Positions 17,761 to 25,678 of a stretch of DNA of 64,000 nucleotides are shown here, piece after piece; the stretch's first letter is position 1, and the number at the start of each line of letters is the position of its first letter. The notes below the pieces were generated by a model. That model searched no databases. It saw only the letters and a program-made list of their open reading frames with translations, and was not told the origin of the DNA. A program made the translations under genes and the position numbers. This DNA comes from Kaistella solincola (GTDB lineage Bacteria > Bacteroidota > Bacteroidia > Flavobacteriales > Weeksellaceae): NCBI RefSeq assembly GCF_000812875.1, contig NZ_JSYK01000003.1:992001-1056000 (forward strand), written 5' to 3'.

Positions 17761-17786
17761 AAGAGCAGACAAAGCTGCTCTTTTTT
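17761..17786 (-). terminator. intrinsic terminator of the first YceI gene
   Basis: AAGAGCAG (17761-17768) pairs with CTGCTCTT (17775-17782) around a six-base loop. A-rich sequence to the left gives the U-tract for leftward transcription. Confidence 0.8.
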
Positions 17787-17807
17787 CGTTTTAATATGCG
17801 CGAAAAA

Positions 17808-18374
17808 TTATTTCGCTGTTACGTTGATCAGCATATCGATTTCGTCTTTTACGATTACATCTTTCGCTGCAGATTGGTAAGCAATATCAAATTTCTGACG
17901 GTCAAAGCTGAATTTATCAGAAGTGATGTTTAAAACTCCTTTGTTCAAAGAAATTTTAGCTGGGAAAGCAACTGGATTTGTTTTTCCTTTAGCAGTTAAA
18001 TTTCCGTAAACCATGAAAGGAAAGGCTTTGTCAGCATTTTTTTTCACAGAAGTAATTTTGTAAGTCGCAGTTGGGAATTTTTCTGTTTCGAAAAAATCGC
18101 CTGATTTCAGGTGATTGTTTAATTTGGTTTGGTATTCACCGGTTAAATCTGTGGCATTAAGGCTGTTCATATCCAACACGAAAGTTCCGCCTACGATTTG
18201 GTTATTTTTCAGCGTTACATCACCTGATTTGACATTGATTAAACCGTTGTGTGAAGAAGCTTCGGTTTTTGCAATTTTATAACCCCACCACTGAACGTTG
18301 GAATCTGTTACTTTTTTGGATTGTCCGAAAGCTAAACCGCTTGCTAAAAAAGCTGCTAAAACTAATTTTTTCAT
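17808..18374 (-). CDS. YceI family periplasmic protein (first of three)
   Basis: A 188-residue secreted lipocalin-like protein. YceI proteins bind amphiphilic molecules such as polyisoprenoids; the ligand here is unknown. A signal peptide (1-17, ending LAFGQ) precedes the beta-barrel. The family pattern is clear: IAKTEASSHNGLINVKSGDV, HLKSGDFFETEKFPTATYKI, GNLTAKGKTNPVAFPAKI and DKFSFDRQKFDIAY. A -7 box lies at 18400-18407 and a terminator follows the gene, so it is a single-gene unit. Confidence 0.93.
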   Translation of the reverse strand: MKKLVLAAFLASGLAFGQSKKVTDSNVQWWGYKIAKTEASSHNGLINVKSGDVTLKNNQIVGGTFVLDMNSLNATDLTGEYQTKLNNHLKSGDFFETEKFPTATYKITSVKKNADKAFPFMVYGNLTAKGKTNPVAFPAKISLNKGVLNITSDKFSFDRQKFDIAYQSAAKDVIVKDEIDMLINVTAK

Positions 18375-18399
18375 ATATTTTTATTAAAATTTTCAAGTG

Positions 18400-18407
18400 C
18401 AAATATA
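18400..18407 (-). promoter_or_regulatory. -7 box of the first YceI gene
   Basis: Reads TATATTTG on the minus strand, 25 bases upstream of the ATG at 18374. Confidence 0.6.
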
Positions 18408-18452
18408 ATCAGAAGTTTAAAGAACCCATCTTGATGTAAGATAAGTTTGCAT

Positions 18453-18484
18453 CTTTAAAAAAAACTTCGCGATCGCGAAGTTTT
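18453..18484 (-). terminator. intrinsic terminator of glk built on a perfect 24-base palindrome
   Basis: Bases 18461-18484 are a perfect palindrome with CTTCGCG arms centred on GATC. On the minus strand a run of about eight T follows, as expected for the glk transcript. Confidence 0.75.
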
Positions 18485-18505
18485 AATAATTAGAAAATAA
18501 ATTCT

Positions 18506-19555
18506 TTAGTTCTTATTAAAAGCTGCGTACAAAGCTGCACCATTAATAATTGTTTTTTCATCTTTCACAAGATAAATGGGGATATCGGAAAGGATATTTT
18601 CCATTTTATCGCTGATGATAAAGTTTTTATAGAATTTTTTATTGGTTAAAAATTGCTCCAGCATCACCGGAATTTGTCCCGTAAGATACAGTCCGCCAGT
18701 AGCTTTCATTTTTAAAACTAAACTGTTGGCTTCGCGGGCTAAATAAGTTAAAAATGTTTCAATCGTCATTTTACAAACTCGGTCTTTATCTTCTATAGCA
18801 CCTTGAATAATGGCTTCGGTGAAATTGTCGGCTTCAATTTCTTTGGTAAGCCAATCGGGTTGTTTTTGCTGTTTCACATCGCGTAAAAAGCGGTAAACAT
18901 TGAATAAACCTGCGGTAGAAAGCACAGATTCCCAGCTGACGATGCCGTAAATCTTCTGCAGAAACGAATAAAATTCGACCTCATCATTGGTTCTTGGTGA
19001 AAATTCGCAGTGACCACCTTCTGTAGCAAAAGGTCTTAAATGTTGTCCGTCCCAAAATAATGCTGCTTCACCTAAACCTTCGCCCGGTGCTAAAAGCGCG
19101 ACATTTCCGGGTGTAAAAGTTCCGCAATCGTGCACTTTAACGAAATCACTTTCGTCAACATTCTGTAAACCGTAAGCGGATGCTTCCAAATCATTAATCA
19201 AAAAAACGTGGCCTACTTTCGTTTCGCGTTTTATTTCTTCTTCTTCTAAAATCCACTGCAGTCGTTGCGGTTCACTTTTTCCGGCGATTACAGGTCCTGG
19301 AACAGCAACTGAGATTAGATCGATGTTTTCCAACGCAAAATCGCTGATAAACTGGTTGGCAATTTCCGAAAAAGAGCTGAAATCCTTCGTCGCGTAAGAT
19401 TTTTCCGCAAGAAGATTTACTTTTTGGTTTTTTGCTTTATAGTGGCCAACGACCGTTACTTTTTCCCGAAGGTCTGCAGCAATTAGCGAAACATCGTTAT
19501 TGCTGTCTGACTGCAGGCCGGGTAAGAAAAGATTAAATTTGTTTTTAGCATCCAT
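18506..19555 (-). CDS. glk: glucokinase
   Basis: Phosphorylates glucose with ATP at the head of glycolysis. The 349 residues match the Glk family of the ASKHA fold: LIAADL (phosphate 1 region), SVAVPGPVI, INDLEASAYGL (catalytic Asp region), LAPGEGLGEAALFWDG and EGGHCEFSPR (sugar-binding Glu and His). There is no ROK zinc motif. A -7 box TATCTTTG (19572-19579) and a strong terminator make it a single-gene unit. Confidence 0.93.
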   Translation of the reverse strand: MDAKNKFNLFLPGLQSDSNNDVSLIAADLREKVTVVGHYKAKNQKVNLLAEKSYATKDFSSFSEIANQFISDFALENIDLISVAVPGPVIAGKSEPQRLQWILEEEEIKRETKVGHVFLINDLEASAYGLQNVDESDFVKVHDCGTFTPGNVALLAPGEGLGEAALFWDGQHLRPFATEGGHCEFSPRTNDEVEFYSFLQKIYGIVSWESVLSTAGLFNVYRFLRDVKQQKQPDWLTKEIEADNFTEAIIQGAIEDKDRVCKMTIETFLTYLAREANSLVLKMKATGGLYLTGQIPVMLEQFLTNKKFYKNFIISDKMENILSDIPIYLVKDEKTIINGAALYAAFNKN

Positions 19556-19571
19556 TTTTTAGTGTTTAATC

Positions 19572-19579
19572 CAAAGATA
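19572..19579 (-). promoter_or_regulatory. -7 box of glk
   Basis: Reads TATCTTTG on the minus strand, 16 bases upstream of the glk ATG. Confidence 0.6.
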
Positions 19580-19606
19580 ATAATAGTTTTTTAAAAAAAG
19601 CGAAAT

Positions 19607-19635
19607 AAAAAAACCTCCTCTTTAAAAGAGAAGGT
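19607..19635 (-). terminator. intrinsic terminator of the beta-barrel protein gene
   Basis: ACCTCCTCTTT (19613-19623) and AAAGAGAAGGT (19625-19635) pair with one mismatch. The seven A to the left give the U-tract for leftward transcription. Confidence 0.75.
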
Positions 19636-19654
19636 CAGTTTTTGTGCTGAAAAA

Positions 19655-20218
19655 TTAATTTCCTAATGGAATATTGTAGCCAAGACCTACGCCGATAGCA
19701 CCGGCATTGTATTTTTGGCTTCCGATTTCGCCTTTGTCACCGGTGAAAGTTTTTTGGTACTGCAGCGCCACGTTCCAATCGCGGTTGTGGTAACCAATTT
19801 CCGGTTTAATGTAGAAACCACCGTCTGGTCTTGCAGTAGCATTGTTGCTTGCCACTTTGTCATCACCCACGATGAAACCGTAACCTAAGTCAGTTCCAAG
19901 GTAAAAGCCGGTTTGTTTTGGATAAACTCTGATCAAGGCTGCTACAGGAACTACACCGAAATCGTTGTTATCAATACTTCCGTTTTCTCTACCGAAGAAG
20001 TGACTATAACCAGTAGCGACACCCAAACCGAAACCTGGAGTTACCAAGTTCTGGTAAGAAAGGTCCAAACCTAAATTTCCACCTGCATTTTCAGCCGGAA
20101 CTGCGATTCCTCCGTTCACCCCAATTTTAATCATATTGTTCATGTCAGCACTCTGCGCACTTACTAATCCTGCGGTAACTATACCTAAAGCAAAGATTGA
20201 TTTTTTAATTGATTTCAT
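19655..20218 (-). CDS. small outer-membrane beta-barrel protein
   Basis: A 187-residue secreted protein with signal peptide ending GLVSAQ. Strands alternate polar and non-polar residues (YQNLVTPGFGLGVATGYSHFF, GFYLGTDLGYGFIVG, GFYIKPEIGYHNRDWNVALQY), as in eight-stranded OmpA/OmpX-like barrels of Bacteroidetes. The C-terminus GVGLGYNIPLGN lacks the terminal aromatic but fits the last strand. Its role is unknown. It is a single gene with its own terminator. Confidence 0.8.
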   Translation of the reverse strand: MKSIKKSIFALGIVTAGLVSAQSADMNNMIKIGVNGGIAVPAENAGGNLGLDLSYQNLVTPGFGLGVATGYSHFFGRENGSIDNNDFGVVPVAALIRVYPKQTGFYLGTDLGYGFIVGDDKVASNNATARPDGGFYIKPEIGYHNRDWNVALQYQKTFTGDKGEIGSQKYNAGAIGVGLGYNIPLGN

Positions 20219-20408
20219 AATTTTAAATTTTAAGTTTTACACGGCAAACCTTGTCAAAATCGTGCCAAATAGCAGGCAATTTTCTTATGCAGGTCGCAGC
20301 ATCAGGCTTAAAACATTATGATTCAGAAGAATAAAGTTAATAAAATTTAAACATTCATTTACTTTTTGGCAGCAATGCCAGATTAAATAATTTCAGGCTA
20401 AAATGGCA

Positions 20409-20432
20409 TAAAAAAACCGGCTTTTAACCGGT
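20409..20432 (-). terminator. intrinsic terminator of the rhodanese gene
   Basis: ACCGG (20416-20420) and CCGGT (20428-20432) pair around CTTTTAA. The A-run to the left provides a U-tract on the minus strand. Confidence 0.75.
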
Positions 20433-20440
20433 AATTTTTA

Positions 20441-20737
20441 TTAAATACTTTCAAGATTTTTGCTTAAATCGCTGTATCCACCGCCGTTGTAGACATCTTC
20501 CATACCTTTGGATTTGAAAAAGTCCACCGCTTTGCCACTTCTGTTTCCGCTTCGGCAGAAAAATATTTTCGGTCCGTCCAAGCTTTCAATTTCTTCCTGG
20601 TGACTTTCAATTTCACCTAACGGAATATTTACCGCTTCGTCAATCTGGCCATCCATTTCGAGTTCCATCGGTTCGCGAACATCGATTAAATGGTAGTTTC
20701 CGCTTCTTAAAATTTCTTCTACTGACATATTTTTCAT
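20441..20737 (-). CDS. single-domain rhodanese-like protein
   Basis: A 98-residue cytoplasmic sulfurtransferase-type domain. It has YHLIDVREPMELEMDG at the start and the active-site loop FFCRSGNRSG, with the persulfide-carrying Cys intact, near the C-terminal third. Such domains move sulfane sulfur; the partner is unknown. It is divergent from queG, and the two -7 boxes lie within 30 bases of each other. Confidence 0.9.
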   Translation of the reverse strand: MKNMSVEEILRSGNYHLIDVREPMELEMDGQIDEAVNIPLGEIESHQEEIESLDGPKIFFCRSGNRSGKAVDFFKSKGMEDVYNGGGYSDLSKNLESI

Positions 20738-20762
20738 TTTAAATGTTACAATTAATGATTAA

Positions 20763-20770
20763 CAAATTTA
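20763..20770 (-). promoter_or_regulatory. -7 box of the rhodanese gene
   Basis: Reads TAAATTTG on the minus strand, 25 bases before the start at 20737. Confidence 0.55.
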
Positions 20771-20781
20771 TAAAATAATGT

Positions 20782-20789
20782 TAGTTTTG
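20782..20789 (+). promoter_or_regulatory. -7 box of queG
   Basis: TAGTTTTG fits TAnnTTTG with eight bases to the ATG at 20798, so the leader is absent or a few bases long. Confidence 0.55.
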
Positions 20790-20797
20790 CAAGTCTA

Positions 20798-21769
20798 ATG
20801 CTGCCACAAAGTGCCGAAATATACGCAACGCTGATAAAATCCAAAGCTGAAAAATTTGGGTTTCAAAGCTGTGGAATTTCGCGGGCAGATTTTTTAGCGG
20901 ATGATGCAAAGCCATTTGAAAATTATCTTAAAAATAATTACCACGGCGAAATGTCTTATATGGAAAATTATTTCGATAAAAGACTGGATCCGCGCTTGCT
21001 TGTAGAAGGCTCTAAATCCGTTATTTCGCTTTCTTACAATTATTTCCCCGAAGAAGATTTAACTAAATTCGGGCAGCTGAAAATTTCCAAATATGCGTAC
21101 GGACAGGATTACCACGAAATCATTAAAAATATTCTGCGCGAAATGGTTGCCGAACTTCAGGAAGAAATCGGTGATTTCGAATGCCGGGTTTTTACCGATT
21201 CAGCGCCGATTTTAGAACGCAGTTGGGCAAGAAAATCCGGAATAGGCTGGGTGGGAAAGAACGCAAACTTAATAACCAAACAAACTGGTTCGTTTTATTT
21301 TTTAGCGGAAATCATCTGCGATCTGGAACTTGAAATTGATGCACCCACGACCGACCACTGCGGCAGCTGCCGAAAATGCATCGATGCGTGCCCGACCGAA
21401 GCCATTGTTTCTGAACGAATTATCGACGGCAGCAAATGTATTTCGTATGCGACCATCGAACTAAAAAACGAAATTCCCGAAAGTTTTCAGGGGAAAATGG
21501 AAGATTGGATGTTCGGTTGCGACATTTGCCAGGACGTTTGCCCTTGGAACCGCTTTTCAAAACCTCATCAGCAGGAATTATTTAAACCAAATCAGCTTTT
21601 ACACAAGTTCGAAAAGTCAGATTGGCAGGAATTGTCGCAGGATCTGTTTTCGGAAATTTTTAAAAAATCTCCCGTTAAAAGGGCAAAATTTTCCGGTTTG
21701 AAAAGAAACATCGATTTCATTACCCAAGACAGCGACGTTGTTGACTTTAAAGCAAATCTTAAGCTTTAA
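20798..21769 (+). CDS. queG: epoxyqueuosine reductase
   Basis: Cobalamin-dependent iron-sulfur enzyme that reduces epoxyqueuosine to queuosine at the wobble base of GUN-decoding tRNAs. The 323 residues carry two [4Fe-4S] motifs, [16 protein letters not shown] and the [11 protein letters not shown] group. [21 protein letters not shown] holds the proposed catalytic Asp region. A TTAAAAGGGCAAAATTTT string (21675-21692) inside the gene resembles the short dispersed motif of this window; it encodes SPVKRAKF. Confidence 0.96.
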   Translation: MLPQSAEIYATLIKSKAEKFGFQSCGISRADFLADDAKPFENYLKNNYHGEMSYMENYFDKRLDPRLLVEGSKSVISLSYNYFPEEDLTKFGQLKISKYAYGQDYHEIIKNILREMVAELQEEIGDFECRVFTDSAPILERSWARKSGIGWVGKNANLITKQTGSFYFLAEIICDLELEIDAPTTDHCGSCRKCIDACPTEAIVSERIIDGSKCISYATIELKNEIPESFQGKMEDWMFGCDICQDVCPWNRFSKPHQQELFKPNQLLHKFEKSDWQELSQDLFSEIFKKSPVKRAKFSGLKRNIDFITQDSDVVDFKANLKL

Positions 21770-21834
21770 TAAAATTTCATTTTTTTGCCCTTAAATCAGC
21801 AAATTTTTTAAATTCTTTTTAGCGTTAAAACAAC

Positions 21835-21842
21835 TACATTTG
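21835..21842 (+). promoter_or_regulatory. -7 box of the DUF2459 gene
   Basis: TACATTTG ends three bases before the ATG at 21846. Transcription should start at or just inside the start codon. Confidence 0.55.
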
Positions 21843-21845
21843 AGA

Positions 21846-22523
21846 ATGAAGAAAATTATTCTTGTAGTTTTAAAAAGTATTTTGGCCTTAATCGCAATAA
21901 TCGCGGTTTACATGCTTTTCGTATTTACGCTTCCCTATTTTGAAATCCCAGCGCAAAAAATTTCGGAACCTAAAACGGTGGAAACTTTTATATTAACCAA
22001 TGGTGTACACACTGATATTGTAGTACCCGTAAAATCGAAGCAGATAAACTGGAGCGATGACATTCTTTTTAAAAATACAACTTCTAAAAGCACAGATTAT
22101 AAATATCTATCCATTGGTTGGGGCGACAAGGGATTTTACCTCGACACGCCCACTTGGGCAGATTTGAAATTTTCTACTGCTTTTGAGGCCACTTTTTGGC
22201 TAAGCGAATCTGCGATGCATTGCACCTTTTACAAAGAAATGAAGGAATCGGAAGATTGTAAACGAATTATGCTGAGTGAAAAACAATACGCAGCACTCAT
22301 CAATTTCATTCAGAAAAAATTTGATCGAGATAAAAATGGCAAACCAATTTTAATTAAAACTGATGCAGTTTACGGTAAAGACGACGCCTTTTATGACGCA
22401 AAAGGAAGTTACAGCTTTTTGAATACCTGCAACACCTGGACAAATAATGCGCTAAAAAGTGCAGGACAAAAAGCTGCACTTTGGACCGCGGCCGATTTCG
22501 GAATTTTTCAGCACTATAAATAG
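21846..22523 (+). CDS. DUF2459/TIGR02117 family membrane-anchored protein
   Basis: A 225-residue protein with one N-terminal membrane helix (about 4-27), followed by a periplasmic domain of the TIGR02117/DUF2459 family. The function is unknown. Recognisable family stretches are LTNGVHTDIVVPV, IGWGDKGFYLDTPTWADL and FLNTCNTWTNNALKSAG, with conserved His, Cys and Asn that look like a papain-like or NlpC-like site. ATG at 21846 is chosen because the alternative TTG at 21840 lies inside the -7 box. Confidence 0.85.
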   Translation: MKKIILVVLKSILALIAIIAVYMLFVFTLPYFEIPAQKISEPKTVETFILTNGVHTDIVVPVKSKQINWSDDILFKNTTSKSTDYKYLSIGWGDKGFYLDTPTWADLKFSTAFEATFWLSESAMHCTFYKEMKESEDCKRIMLSEKQYAALINFIQKKFDRDKNGKPILIKTDAVYGKDDAFYDAKGSYSFLNTCNTWTNNALKSAGQKAALWTAADFGIFQHYK

Positions 22524-22554
22524 GTTTTTTTAAATTCTTCTGGTTCGGACTCTC

Positions 22555-22581
22555 AAAAAAAAAGCTTCCCCGAAAGGAAGC
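22555..22581 (-). terminator. intrinsic terminator of the second YceI gene
   Basis: GCTTCC (22564-22569) and GGAAGC (22576-22581) pair. Nine A to the left give a strong U-tract on the minus strand. Confidence 0.8.
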
Positions 22582-22612
22582 CCACATTAAACTGATACTA
22601 TGAAAAAACTAT

Positions 22613-23116
22613 TTAATCGTTCGTTTTTAAGCTGAAGACAAGATCTAATTCATCTTTTACGTAAACCATTCCGCCCATTTTTTTCGGTGGCACGATTTGG
22701 AAATCGGAGAATTTCAACCTTTTGTTTCCCATTAAACTGTTTTGAAAATAAGTGAATTCAATCGGATATTTTCGGGAAACGGTCATCATTTTCACTTCTA
22801 CAACTGCCTGAAAGGTATTGGAAGATGTTTTTTTAAATTGTAAAAATTTAATTGTTAATTCCGGAAATTTTTCAGCTTTCAAAGTTTTTTGAAAATCGCC
22901 GGTCATCAATTTGTTTCCGCAATCGAAATTGGTGATTTTAAAAGCGATATTCGGCAGTTGTGCGCCAGTAAACGAATAAACGTTTGCAGACCCTTTGAAC
23001 TGGTTTTCAACACATTTGAAAGTATTGATATTAGTCCATCCGTTGATTTCCAGTACGTTTTTCTGTGCAGAAAAAAGTGCGGAGATTAAGAGAAGGATAA
23101 AAATTTGCGTTTTCAT
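22613..23116 (-). CDS. YceI-like secreted protein (second of three)
   Basis: A 167-residue protein with signal peptide ending ALFSAQ and a YceI-like barrel: INGWTNINTFKCVENQF, TNFDCGNKLMTGDFQKTLKAEKFPEL and a C-terminal GGMVYVKDELDLVFSL. It is more divergent than the other two copies and has two Cys that could bond. It lies 57 bases downstream of the porin gene with a weak hairpin between, so it is either attenuated readthrough or has a promoter I cannot see. Confidence 0.8.
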   Translation of the reverse strand: MKTQIFILLLISALFSAQKNVLEINGWTNINTFKCVENQFKGSANVYSFTGAQLPNIAFKITNFDCGNKLMTGDFQKTLKAEKFPELTIKFLQFKKTSSNTFQAVVEVKMMTVSRKYPIEFTYFQNSLMGNKRLKFSDFQIVPPKKMGGMVYVKDELDLVFSLKTND

Positions 23117-23130
23117 GACCGGAAATTTAG

Positions 23131-23159
23131 AAAAAAGGGCTGCAAAACAACCCTTTTTT
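23131..23159. terminator. hairpin between porin and second YceI gene
   Basis: AAAAAAGGG and CCCTTTTTT form arms around a loop with partial TG/CA pairing. It can terminate the porin transcript, perhaps partially since a same-strand gene follows. Confidence 0.65.
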
Positions 23160-23173
23160 CTGAAAAATTAAAA

Positions 23174-24499
23174 TTAGAAACCAATGGTCGCTTCGAACAT
23201 TACGCCGTTGAATTTACCACCTTGTAATGCGCTTGTTGCTCCCCACACTTTGTCGTTGTTGTATTCTTGGTTAACATACTCCACTTTTGCAAGTATATTT
23301 TTGGTCATAAACCAACCACCACCAAGGTTGTATCTGTCAATTTTTCTTTCAGCAGCAGCCTCGTTATCTTTTCCACTAATTGTGTTATATCGGCCACCGA
23401 AATAAAACTGCTCTCTTCCACCAAATCTGTATAGCAATTCTGCTGCAAGTTGGGTGTAATTTCCTCTGCTTGGCGCTGTAGCACCTTTAATACCTGTTAC
23501 ATGTTCATAAATTCCGAAGAATTCTAAACCTTGATATTTGATGAACGGGTTGATTTGGATCGCTTTATTTTTCTTGAAACCAGGATTGAATCTACCTGTT
23601 GCATAGCTGTCTTGACCAACTAAATCATTCTCGGTTAGGAGCGTGTAATAGTATCTAGAACCTGCTCTGTCCGAACCGTATAAATATCCACCCGTAGACA
23701 TACCGTTCGTTTGCAATACAGATCCTGTTAATCTAACTCTTAAATCAGGACTGATCTGTTTGTCATACCCGACTTTCGCATAGATTGAAGGCGCATTGTC
23801 GTTTGTACCTTTTACTGCTGTCTGGTTCAGTTTACCATTAGAAAGCCCTGCCATAGCGATGAAGTTGTTGTAGAATACATACGCTTCACCAAAAGCTTCA
23901 GTGGTAAAACTATCCATAATATAGTTTCCTACAAACGGATTGTTAATGGTTTCAGCATTATCACTTCTTCTGAAATGCGCGTCACCGTAGTTAATCTCGT
24001 CCATACCAACTTTTACGCGGGCATGTTGCATAATTCCTGAGGCAAAACCTTCCTGGATGAAATCTAAGTTATCAACCTGAATGTAACCACCTTTCACCCA
24101 AGCTTCGTTGTGGTGACGTGCAGAAAGATAAGTTCTCAAGTGCATTTTCACCCCTTTTGCAAGGTAGGCGTTAACATCTAAGTTAGCAGTTGGCAAGTTG
24201 AAATCGGAACCCATTACTCTTAAACTATTTGGGGTTGTGGTTCCGGTTTTCAAACCTAATGACGCTGCTTCAGTAGAATGGTCTAAAGCCTGAAACTGTA
24301 ATGCAAAATCGCCACCTACAGAAACCTGTACTCCATTATAAGCCGGAGCTTCTACTTTTGGATCTTCGAAAACATTTCTAGTTGATTTTTCCGGTGCAAG
24401 ATAATCCCGCATTGAAGTGGTTGTATCCTGTGCGCTTACAAAGCTGATTCCGGAAACTAATACTGCGAGCATTGAAGCTCTGATGACCATGGTTTTCAT
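23174..24499 (-). CDS. outer-membrane porin-like protein
   Basis: A 441-residue secreted protein with signal peptide ending ISFVSAQ. The body is strand-rich with many aromatic girdle residues (HLRTYLSARHH, YYYTLLTENDL, QFYFGGRYNTISG) and ends FNGVMFEATIGF, an outer-membrane barrel signature with C-terminal Phe. It resembles phosphate-selective OprO/OprP-type porins in layout, but the substrate cannot be read from sequence. It lies 30 bases downstream of a YceI gene on the same strand and upstream of another. Confidence 0.8.
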   Translation of the reverse strand: MKTMVIRASMLAVLVSGISFVSAQDTTTSMRDYLAPEKSTRNVFEDPKVEAPAYNGVQVSVGGDFALQFQALDHSTEAASLGLKTGTTTPNSLRVMGSDFNLPTANLDVNAYLAKGVKMHLRTYLSARHHNEAWVKGGYIQVDNLDFIQEGFASGIMQHARVKVGMDEINYGDAHFRRSDNAETINNPFVGNYIMDSFTTEAFGEAYVFYNNFIAMAGLSNGKLNQTAVKGTNDNAPSIYAKVGYDKQISPDLRVRLTGSVLQTNGMSTGGYLYGSDRAGSRYYYTLLTENDLVGQDSYATGRFNPGFKKNKAIQINPFIKYQGLEFFGIYEHVTGIKGATAPSRGNYTQLAAELLYRFGGREQFYFGGRYNTISGKDNEAAAERKIDRYNLGGGWFMTKNILAKVEYVNQEYNNDKVWGATSALQGGKFNGVMFEATIGF

Positions 24500-24529
24500 A
24501 TTCTAAATTTTAATTTTTTAATAGTTTAT

Positions 24530-25063
24530 TTATTTTGCTACCGCATTAACGGTAATTTTTACCTCGTTGCCGGTTTTCACGGTGTTCATCATAAATGCAG
24601 GCGGAGTAACTCCGTAGTCTGTCATTTTAATAGAAGCTGTTCCCCAGATGGTGTAAGTATCGCCGGATTTGGTTACATTTACCGGTACAGTTACGGTTTT
24701 GGTTACATTTGTTACGGTAAGTTTTCCAGTCATAGTACCTTTACCTACATTAATAGAAGAAGCGGTAAAACTGATGTTTGGATATTTATCTGCTAGAAGG
24801 GCTTTGTAAGCGTTGGCATCCATTGGTCCTTTGCCACTTTTCAGTGTTTTGCTGCCCATTGCGTAACGTACATCCTGGATGCTGTTACCTGAAACATTTC
24901 CAGAAAAATTTCCGCCGGTAGAAGTCATGCTCCACTCATGTAAAGTAGATGTACCGGAAACTACTGTTTTAACAGAGTTGCTGCTGATTTTTTGTGCTGC
25001 AACGATGCCAGAAAAAAGTGTGGCTGCTAAAACGAGGGATCGGAGGTTTACTAAATTTTTCAT
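24530..25063 (-). CDS. YceI family protein (third of three)
   Basis: A 177-residue periplasmic protein with signal peptide ending GIVAAQ. The YceI fold is recognised by VVSGTSTLHEWSMTSTGGNF, LLADKYPNISFTASSI, GTMTGKLTVTNVTKTVTVPV and the conserved IKMTDYGVTPPAFM. That last motif, with TDYG and PP, marks the subgroup found with porins. It is promoter-proximal in a YceI-porin-YceI set, with a -7 box at 25114-25121. Confidence 0.92.
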   Translation of the reverse strand: MKNLVNLRSLVLAATLFSGIVAAQKISSNSVKTVVSGTSTLHEWSMTSTGGNFSGNVSGNSIQDVRYAMGSKTLKSGKGPMDANAYKALLADKYPNISFTASSINVGKGTMTGKLTVTNVTKTVTVPVNVTKSGDTYTIWGTASIKMTDYGVTPPAFMMNTVKTGNEVKITVNAVAK

Positions 25064-25493
25064 AATATCTGATTTTTAAATTTTCGTGTTATCTATACCT
25101 TGATTTTCTTATACAAAGATACTTCAAGCAATTATCAAATTGTTATAATTGGCCCTAAATCTTTTATGATATAAATCTTTATTTTAAATAATATTATAAT
25201 TTTATTTGATAAAGAGGCAAATTTCTACATTTTACATAATTAAACATCAATTTAAATTTCTATTAAGTAAAAAAAATGGAAAAACGTTAATTATAGTTAA
25301 AGAAGACCTGAATATCCGCTATTTAGAAAAATGACGGATATCATTAAAGCAAAATGACTTTTATCGAAAAAGTATCTTATTTTGAGAATAGTGGAGAAAT
25401 AAATCCTCTTTTACTTTGTAAAAATCAAAAAAAACCGCTTTATAGCAGGAAATTTTTCAATAAGCCGGAAATGCTAGAAAGTTTGAAAAATAA
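25064..25493. other. AT-rich gap upstream of the third YceI gene
   Basis: About 430 bases, very AT-rich and without a supported gene. It holds the -7 box of the third YceI gene, a weak hairpin ATATCCG/CGGATAT (25312-25341) and a degenerate GC...AGGAAATTTTT motif near 25437-25458. An open frame running into the tRNA is rejected as antisense tRNA. Confidence 0.65.
25114..25121 (-). promoter_or_regulatory. -7 box of the third YceI gene and porin
   Basis: Reads TATCTTTG on the minus strand, 50 bases upstream of the ATG at 25063. Confidence 0.6.
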
Positions 25494-25526
25494 AAAACCT
25501 CTGCGAATCGAAGATTGCAGAGGTTT
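25492..25526 (-). terminator. intrinsic terminator of tRNA-Leu
   Basis: CCTCTGC and GCAGAGG pair, continued by AATC/GATT after a one-base bulge. The A-run at the left end makes the U-tract for the leftward tRNA transcript. Confidence 0.8.
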
Positions 25527-25527
25527 T

Positions 25528-25612
25528 TGGTACCCGGTGCCGGAATCGAACCGGCACATCTTGCGATACTAGAGTTTGAGTCTAGCGCGTCTACCAATTC
25601 CGCCAACCGGGC
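25528..25612 (-). tRNA. tRNA-Leu (anticodon CAA)
   Basis: An 85-base class II tRNA. The acceptor stem GCCCGGT pairs with ACCGGGT (a G-U at position 1), and CCA is encoded. The anticodon stem CTAGA/TCTAG holds loop CTCAAAC, so the anticodon is CAA, reading UUG. A variable arm (TATC-GCAA-GATG) and a normal T-loop GTTCGATTC follow. A -7 box TATATTTG lies at 25629-25636 and a terminator follows directly. Confidence 0.96.
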
Positions 25613-25628
25613 TTTTTAAATTGGTGTG

Positions 25629-25636
25629 CAAATATA
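25629..25636 (-). promoter_or_regulatory. -7 box of tRNA-Leu
   Basis: Reads TATATTTG on the minus strand, 16 bases before the mature 5' end. Confidence 0.6.
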
Positions 25637-25678
25637 GAATTATTTTTTATTTCAAAAAAATAAATGTGCACATTCTGC

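Noticed and set aside
18461-18484. 24-base palindrome with GCGATCGC core as a regulatory operator or origin element
   Set aside because: Its position directly after glk and the long T-run on the minus strand are explained by an intrinsic terminator.
25354-25572. Open reading frame on the plus strand ending in a WYPVPESNRH-type peptide
   Set aside because: It runs antisense through tRNA-Leu. This peptide string is a familiar artefact of translating tRNA T-arm and acceptor sequence.
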